Source: Streptomyces durmitorensis (GTDB lineage: Bacteria > Actinomycetota > Actinomycetes > Streptomycetales > Streptomycetaceae). From it: a DNA stretch of 64,000 bases. A program made the translations under genes and the position numbers. Positions within the stretch are counted from its first letter, which is position 1; the number at the start of each line of letters is the position of its first letter. The notes beneath the pieces were generated by a model. It was not told the origin of the DNA, made no database searches, and saw only the letters and a program-made list of their open reading frames with translations. Shown piece after piece: positions 12,270 to 21,200 of the stretch. The DNA lies in assembly GCF_023498005.1 (NCBI RefSeq), contig NZ_CP097290.1, forward strand, positions 62,001 through 126,000, in the 5' to 3' direction.

Positions 12270-15200
12270 ATGAGTACTCCGCCCTCCGACCGGATGGAAG
12301 CCGCCCTGCCCGCGATCCGTCTGCTCCAGAAGCGTGCGGCCGATCTGGAGGCCCAGCGCACGGAGCCGATCGCTGTGGTGTCGATGGCCTGCCGCCTGCC
12401 GGGGGGCATCGGGACGCCGGAGGCGTTCTGGGACCTGCTGTCGCGCGGCGGGGATGCGGTGGGGGGTCTGCCCAAGCGGTGGGAGAGCCTGGGTCTGTAC
12501 GACCCGGACCCGCAGTCCCCCGGCAAGTCCTATGCCCGCGAGGGCGGGTTCATCGAGGACATCGAGGGCTTCGACGCCGAGTTCTTCGGCATCTCCCCGC
12601 GTGAGGCGCAGTCGATGGACCCGCAGCAGCGGATCGTCCTGGAGACGGCATGGGAGGCACTGGAGAGGTCGGGCACCCGCCCCAGCACCCTCAACGAGTC
12701 CCGCACGGGCGTCTACCTGGGCACCATGGGCTCCGACTACGACGCCCTGACCCACTACGATCTGGACGCCCTCGACGGCTATATGAGCTCGGGCAACGCG
12801 AGCAGTGTGCTGTCGGGCCGTGTCTCCTACGCGCTGGGCCTTCAGGGTCCGGCCGTCACGGTGGACACGGCGTGCTCGTCGTCGCTGGTCGCCCTGCACC
12901 TCGCGGTCTCCGCGCTGCGTACCCGGGAGTGCGGGCTCGCCCTCGCGGGTGGTGTCACCGTCATGTCGACGCCGGCGACGTTCGTGGAGTTCAGCCGCCT
13001 CAAGGGCCTTTCGGCCGACGGCCGTTGCAGGAGCTTCTCCGCCGATGCCAACGGGGTTGGCTGGGCCGAGGGCGCAGGCATCGTGGTTCTCAAGCGGTTG
13101 TCGGATGCCGAGCGTGACGGTGACCGTGTGCTGGCCGTGATCCGGGGAAGCGCGGTCAACCAGGACGGCCGCAGCCAGGGTCTGACCGCCCCCAACGGCC
13201 CCTCGCAGCAGCGGGTGGTGCAGGACGCGCTGGCCGCGGCCCGTCTGTCGCCGGACGACATCGACGTGATCGAGGCGCATGGCACGGGCACCAGCCTGGG
13301 TGACCCGATCGAGGCCGGAGCGTTGGCGGAGGTCTTCGGCCCCACGCGTACGGCCGAACGGCCGCTGCTGCTGGGTTCGTCGAAGTCGAACATCGGCCAC
13401 GCCCAGGCGGCAGCGGGCGTCATCGGCGTGATCAAGACAGTGCTGGCCCTCCAGCACGACACCCTGCCCAAGACCCTGCACGCCGACCGCCCCAGCCCCC
13501 ACATCGAGTGGGAGGACTCGGGCCTGGAACTTCTCCAGGACGCCCGCCCCTGGGAGCGCGGCGAGCGAGCCCGCCGGGCAGGCATCTCCTCCTTCGGTCT
13601 CAGCGGTACGAATGCGCATGTGGTGATCGAGGAGGCGCCTGCTGTCGAGGTGGCTGAGGCGGTCGAGGTGCCTGAGGTTGTTGAGGGTCCTGGGCTTGCG
13701 TTGCCGGTTGTGGTGTCGGGGCGGAGTGAGGCTGCGCTGCGGGAGCAGGCGGGGCGGTGGGCGGACTGGCTGGAGAGTCACGGCGAGGTCCCGCTTGCCG
13801 ATGTGGCCGCGACGGCTGCTCTGCATCGCACTCATTTCGATGCGCGTGCGGCGGTGTTGGCGGAGTCGGTGGAGCAGGCCGCAGAGACGCTGCGGTTGGT
13901 TGCTGCGGGTCAGGCGGATGAGCGGGCCGTTACGGGGACGGCTGGGCTGGGCGGTAAGACGGTGTTCGTCTATCCCGGTCAGGGCAGTCAGTGGACGGGT
14001 ATGGGCCGTGACCTGCTGGCCCAGTCGCAGGTCTTTGCCGACACTGTTGATGCGTGTGATGCCGCGTTGAGGCCGTTCACAGGCTGGTCGGTGCGGGAGG
14101 TCCTCACCGGTGAGGGAGGAGATCACCCGCCGCTGGACCGGGTGGATGTCATCCAGCCCGCCCTGTTCGCCATGGGGATCGCCCTCTCCGCGCTGTGGCG
14201 CTCACGCGGTGTGGAGCCCGATGCGGTCATCGGCCATTCCCAGGGCGAAGTCGTCGCCGCCGTCGTGGCTGGTGCGCTCACCTTGGAGCAGGGTGCGCAG
14301 ATCGTCGCGCAGCGTTCGCAGGCGGTGCGTACCTGCTCCGGCCAGGGCGGGATGGCTTTGATCGAGCGTCCGCAGGCGGAGGTTGAGGAGTTCATCGCCC
14401 CCTACGGCGAAGCCCTCTCCATCGCCGCGGTCAACACCGCCACCTCGACGGTGGTCTCCGGTGAAGCCGCAGCGCTGGACCAGCTGGTGGCCGAGCTGCA
14501 AGGGCGCGACGTCTATGCCCGCAAGGTCAATGTCGACTACGCCTCCCACCACGCCCAGATGGATCCCCTCCTGCCGGATCTGGCGGCGGGTTTCACCAAC
14601 ATCACCCCCACCCGCACGGACACGGCGTTCTACTCCACGGTCACCGGGGAGCTGACCGAGGGTACGGATCTTGATGGCGGTTACTGGTGCCGCAACCTGC
14701 GCAAGACGGTCCGCTTCGACCAGGCCCTGACCCGTCTCCTGGACGATCACCACACCACCTACATCGAGATCAGCGCCCACCCCGTGCTGTCGATGCCGCT
14801 GACCAATGCTGCTGCCGAGCATGACGGCATCGTGATCGGCACCCTCACCCGCAACCACGGGTCCCTGGCCCAGCTCCTGCGCAACCTCAGCCTCCTGCAC
14901 GTCCAGGGCCACCCCACTCCCTGGGACCAGATCCTCCCCACTCCCACCGGGCAGGTTCTTCTGCCCACCTACGCCTTCCAGCACGAACACTTCTGGCTGG
15001 ACCCCACCCACACTCCTCAGGACACCACTTCCCTGGGCCTGCATGCTTCGGCGCATCCCTGGCTGGGTGCTGCGACCGCGCTGGCCAACGGTGAGGGTCA
15101 TCTCCTCACCGGACGCCTCTCCCCTGCCCAGCACCCCTGGCTCACCGACCACACCGTCTACAACACCCCCCTCCTCCCCGGCACCGGACTACTGGACCTC

Positions 15201-18200
15201 GCGTTCGCCGCTGCCCGTGAGGTCGGGGCGGCCGGCGTCGGAGAGCTGACGCTGACCGAACCGCTGGTGGTGCGGGATGCCGTGCGGATACAGGTTGTGG
15301 TCGGCCCGGAGTTGGACGGTCGTCGGTCGCTGGCCGTCTACAGCCAGTCGGAGGACTCGCTGGGCGGCGTGTGGCGTCGGCACGCGACGGGCGACCTCGT
15401 GGCGGTCTCGCCGGACGACGGTTCCGGCTCGGACGCGCTCACACAGTGGCCGGTCGCGGGTGCCGAACGCGTGGAACTCGACGGGTACTACGACCGGTTC
15501 GAGACGCAGGGCCTCGGGTACGGACCGGCGTTCCGGGGACTGCGGGAGCTGTGGCGTGACGGGGACCGAGCCTTCGGCCTCGTACGCCTTCCCGAGGAGG
15601 CCGGCCCGGGTGAGTTCGGCGTGCACCCGGCACTGCTCGACGCCGCCCTGCATGTCATCGCGGCGCTGCGCGACGGGGACGACTCCGTGGTACTGCCCTT
15701 CGAGTGGAGCGGCGCGGAGCTGCTGGCCGGGGGTGGTACGGAACTGCGGGTCGAGGTCGAGCTCGACCGGGCGGCGTCCGTCGCCCGCATCAGGGCGGTG
15801 GACACCGCGGGGCACCCGGTCCTGTCGGTGCGGGAGCTGCGGCTGCGCGAGGTGACCTCCGATCAGATACGGGTCGCCGAGCGGGTGGAGCACCTGTACC
15901 GGGTGGCGTTCGAGCCGCTGCGCCAGGCGGGCGCGGACGTGGCCACTGCCGGTGACGACGGCGCGGACGTGCTCGACGGTGCGGTCGTTCTCGGTGACCG
16001 GTCCGAGCTCGGTGCCGCGCTCGGCCTCGACACGGCCGCCGACGTGGACGAGCTGCTGGCCGGGGAGTCCGTACCGGGTCTCGTCCTGGTCGACGCGACG
16101 CGTTCCGTGGCGGGCGAGAGCGGTGCCACGCAGGTGGCCACCGCTGCCCTGACCACGCTTCAGAGCCTTCTCGGTGAGCCTCGCCTCGCGTCGACGGCGC
16201 TGGTTTGGGTGACGCGCCGGGCCGTGGGTGACGGTGTGGCCGACCTGGCGCACTCCCCGCTGTGGGGGCTGGTCCGGGCCGCCGCGAACGAGTACAGCGA
16301 GCGCTCCCTGCGTCTGGTGGATCTGGATGCCGGGGTGGTGGACGCGGAACTGCTGGAGCAGGCGGTCGCGGTCGAGGGTGAGCCCGAGATCGTGCTGCGC
16401 GACGGCCACATCCTCGTCGCCCGCCTGACCCGCACCGAGCAGCCCGAGCAGCCCGAGCAACCTGGGCAACCTGGGCAGCTCGACCAGCCCCAGGCCCCGC
16501 GCTTCGATCTCGATGGCACGGTCCTGATCACTGGTGGTACTGGTGAGTTGGGCAGGCAGCTGGCCACCCACCTGGTTCGTGAGCACGGCATCCGCCATCT
16601 GACGCTGACCTCGCGTCGGGGTGCCGAGGCTCCCGGTGCTGAGGAGTTGGTCGCGGCTCTGACCGAGGCCGGGGCTGACACCGTTGACCTCCGGGCCTGC
16701 GACATCAGCGACCACCAGCAGACAGCCGCTCTCATCGGCGCGCTGGAACGCCCTCTCACCGGTGTCTTCCACCTGGCGGGCACTCTCGACGACGGTCTCA
16801 TCACCGCCCAGACCCCTCAGCGTCTGGAGAAGGTACTTGCCCCCAAGGTCGATGGTGCCCTGCATCTCCACACGCTGACCGCCGATCACGACCTGGCCGC
16901 CTTCGTACTGTTCTCCTCCGCCGCCGGAATCTTCGGTACGGCGGGGCAGAGCACCTACGCGGCGGCCAACACCTTCCTCGACGCGTTGGCCGAACGCCGT
17001 CACGCGCAGGGGAAGGTCGCCACCAGCCTCTCCTGGGGGCTGTGGCAGCAGGCGGGCATCGGCATGACCGCCCACCTCGGTGACACCGAACTCGCCGAGA
17101 TCCGTCGCCAGGGCATCGGTTCGCTGTCGGAGGCGGAGGGTCTGCGGCTGCTCCACGCCGCGCTCGCCCAGCCGCATGCGCACCTCGCCCCGGTGAAGTT
17201 GGAGCTGGCCGAGTTGCAGCGATCCGCGGACCGGGGTGGCGAGGTCACGCCGAGGTTCCGCGGGCTCGTGCGGCCGCGGCTGCGGCAGGCGGGCCGGGCG
17301 GCGGCACGGCCGTCAGCGCTCCGGGACCGCCTGGCCGCCCTGTCCGCCGCCCAGCGGCACCAGGATCTGACGCGTCTGGTGTGCGACGAGGCGGCGATCG
17401 TCCTCGGCGTGTCCGACGCCGCAGGCCTCGGTCCGGACCAGGTCCTGAAGGATCTGGGCATCGACTCGGTGATGGCGGTCGAACTGCGCCGTCGCCTGTC
17501 GGCAGCGACGGACACCGCCCTGCCCGCGACGCTCGCCTTCGACTACCCCACTCCCACCGCCATCGCCGGACTCCTCCTCGACAAGCTCGACCTGACGAAC
17601 GCTCCCCAGCGGACGGCCACCCCGCGCCGCACTCGCCGCGCAGGAGCGGACGAACCCATCGCGGTGGTGTCGATGTCCTGCCGCCTGCCCGGTGGCATCA
17701 ACACCCCTGAGGACTACTGGCAGTTGTTGGTCAGTGGCGGGGATGCGGTGGGGGGTCTGCCCAAGCGGTGGGAGAGCCTCGGTCTGTACGACGCGGACCC
17801 GGAGGCGCTCGGCAAGTCCTACGCCCGCGAGGGCGGGTTCATCGACGACGTCGAGGGCTTCGACGCGGAGTTCTTCGGGATCACGCCGCGTGAGGCGCAG
17901 TCGATGGATCCGCAGCAGCGGATCGTCCTGGAGACCGTGTGGGAGGCCCTGGAGAGGTCGGGCATCCGCCCCGAGACGCTCGCGGAATCCCGCACGGGTG
18001 TCTACCTGGGCACGATGGGCTCCGACTACGACAACCCCCACAACCACGACTACGAGGCTCTCGACGGCTACCTCGGCACGGGCAACACGAGCAGTGTCCT
18101 GTCCGGCCGCGTGTCGTACACCCTCGGTCTGCAGGGCCCCGCCCTGACCGTGGACACGGCGTGCTCGTCGTCGCTGGTCGCCACTCACCTCGGTGTGACC

Positions 18201-21200
18201 GCGCTGCGCAACGGCGAGTGCGACACCGCCTTGGCCGGTGGCGTGACGGTCATGTCGACGCCCGCTCTCTTTGTGGAGTTCAGCCGCCTGAAGGGCATGG
18301 CCGCGGACGGCCGTTGCAAGAGCTTCTCCGCCGACGCCGATGGTGCCGGCTGGGCCGAGGGCGCGGGCGTACTGGTCCTGAAGCGGCTCTCGGATGCCGA
18401 GCGTGATGGTGACCGTGTGCTGGCCGTGATCCGGGGCAGTGCGGTCAACCAGGACGGCCGCAGCCAGGGCCTGACGGCCCCCAACGGTCCCTCGCAACAG
18501 CGTGTGGTGCAGGATGCGCTGGCCGCGGCCCGTCTGTCGCCGGATGACATTGACGCGATTGAGGCGCACGGCACGGGCACCAGCCTGGGTGACCCGATCG
18601 AGGCCGGAGCGTTGGCGGAGGTCTTCGGTCCTACGCGTACGGCTGAACGGCCGTTGCTGCTGGGTTCGTCGAAGTCGAACATCGGTCACGCCCAGGCGGC
18701 GGCCGGAGTCGCGGGCGTCATCAAGATGATCCTGGCCCTCCAGCACGGCACCCTGCCCAAGACCCTGCACGCCGATGAGCCCAGCTCTCACATCGAGTGG
18801 GAGGACTCCGGGCTGGAACTTCTCCAGGACGCCCGTCCCTGGGAGCGCGGCGAGCGGACTCGCCGGGCAGGTATCTCCTCGTTCGGTCTCAGCGGTACGA
18901 ATGCGCATCTGATCCTGGAGGAAGCACCCGCCGTCGAGACCACGCAGACGGTTGAGGGTCCTGGGCTTGCGTTGCCGGTTGTGGTGTCGGGGCGGAGTGA
19001 GGCTGCGCTGCGGGAGCAGGCGGGGCGGTGGGCGGATTGGCTGGAGAGTCACGGCGAGGTCCCGCTTGCCGATGTGGCCGCGACGGCCGCTCTGCACCGC
19101 ACCCACTTCGACACCCGCGCCGCCGTCCTGGCCTCGTCAGCCGATGAGGCGGTGGCCGGACTTCGGGCGGTTGCTGCGGGTCAGGCGGATGAGCGGGCCG
19201 TTACGGGGACGGCTGTGCCGGGTGGTAAGACGGTGTTCGTCTATCCCGGCCAGGGCAGCCAGTGGACCGGCATGGGCCGTGACCTGCTGGCCCAGTCACA
19301 GGTCTTCGCCGACACCGTTGACGCCTGCGATGCCGCGTTGCAGCCGTTCACCGGCTGGTCGGTGCGTGAGGTCCTCGTCGGTGAGGGAGGAGAGCATCCG
19401 CCGCTGGACCGGGTGGATGTCATCCAGCCCGCCCTGTTCGCGATGGGTGTTGCTCTGTCTGCGCTGTGGCGCTCACGTGGTGTGGAGCCCGATGCTGTCA
19501 TCGGCCACTCCCAGGGCGAAGTCGTCGCCGCCGTCGTGGCTGGTGCGCTCACCCTGGAGCAGGGTGCGCAGATCGTCGCCCAGCGTTCGCAGGCGGTGCG
19601 TACCTGCTCCGGCCAGGGCGGGATGGCCCTGATCGAGCGTCCGCAGGCGGAGGTTGAGGAGTTCATCGCCCCCTACGGCGAAGCCCTCTCCATCGCCGCG
19701 GTCAACACCGCCACCTCCACGGTGATCTCCGGCGAAGCCGAAGCACTGGATGAGATCGTCGCCCGCCTGACCGAGGACGGTGTCTATGCCCGCAAGGTCA
19801 ATGTCGACTACGCCTCCCATCACGCCCACATGGACCCCCTCCTGCCCGGCCTTGAGGTGGGCTTCACCAACATCACCCCCACCCGCACGGACACGGCGTT
19901 CTACTCCACGGTCACCGGGGAGCTGACCGAGGGCACGGATCTCGATGGCGGTTACTGGTGCCGCAACCTGCGCAAGACCGTCCGCTTCGACCAGGCCCTG
20001 ACCCGTCTCCTGGACGATCACCACACCACGTACATCGAGATCAGCGCCCACCCCGTGCTGTCGATGCCGCTGACCAATGCGGCCGCCGAGCATGACGGCA
20101 TCGTGATCGGCACCCTGACCCGTAACCACGGGTCCCTGGCCCAGCTCCTGCGCAACCTCAGCCTCCTGCACGTCCAGGGCCACCCCACCCCCTGGGAGCA
20201 GATCCTCCCCACCACCAGCCCCACCAGCCAGGTCCTCCTGCCCACCTACCCCTTCCAGCACGAACACTTCTGGCTGGAGTCCACGAGCCGTGGCACCAAC
20301 CCCGGCTCACTCGGCCTGGACGCTTCCGCGCATCCCTGGCTGGGTGCTGCCACCGCGCTGGCCAACGGTGAGGGTCATCTCCTCACCGGACGTCTCTCCC
20401 CTGCCCAGCACCCCTGGCTCACCGACCACACCGTCTACAACACTCCCCTCCTCCCCGGCACCGGACTACTGGAGCTGGCCTGGACCGCAGCCACCGAAAC
20501 CGGCGCCGCACGAGTCGAGGAACTCACCCTCGCCGAACCCCTCGTACTCCCCGAACCCGGCGACAACAACAGCCACATACGCCTCCAGGTCACCGTCGGT
20601 GCGGCCGAGGTGGACGGACGGCGTCCGCTCTCGGTGCACAGTCGGCGGGAGGACACCCAGGAGGAGTGGACCTGCCACGCCACCGGTCTGCTCGGTGCCG
20701 ACGCGGTCGACGCCGGTCTCCAGGGAGGCGGCGATGCCGGCGGGTCGGGTCGGGAGTTCGCCGAGCTGGCGCGCTGGCCTGTAGCCGGTGCGGAACCGCT
20801 GGACGTGGCCGCCTTCTACGAGCGGTACGCGGCGCAGGGAGTGGGGTACGGTCCGGCGTTCCGGGGCGTGACCGAGCTGTGGCACCGGCAGGGCAGCGCC
20901 TTCGCTCTGGTCCGGCTGCCGGACGGGCTCGACGGGTCCGCGTACGGCGTGCATCCGGCGCTGCTCGACGCGGCGGTCCAGACGCTCGCGGCGGCGCGTG
21001 ACGCGAACGCCGCGGCCGGTACGGAGCCGGATCAGGTACTGCTGCCGTTCGAGTGGAGCGACGCCGAGCTGCATCGTGCCGGCGCCTCCGAACTGCGCGT
21101 GCGCGCCGACTGGGACCAGGACACTGCCGAGGGCAGCGTCTGGGTGGTGGACGCCACCGGGAGCCCGCTGGCCTCGGCCCGGCTGCGGGCCAGGGCGGCG

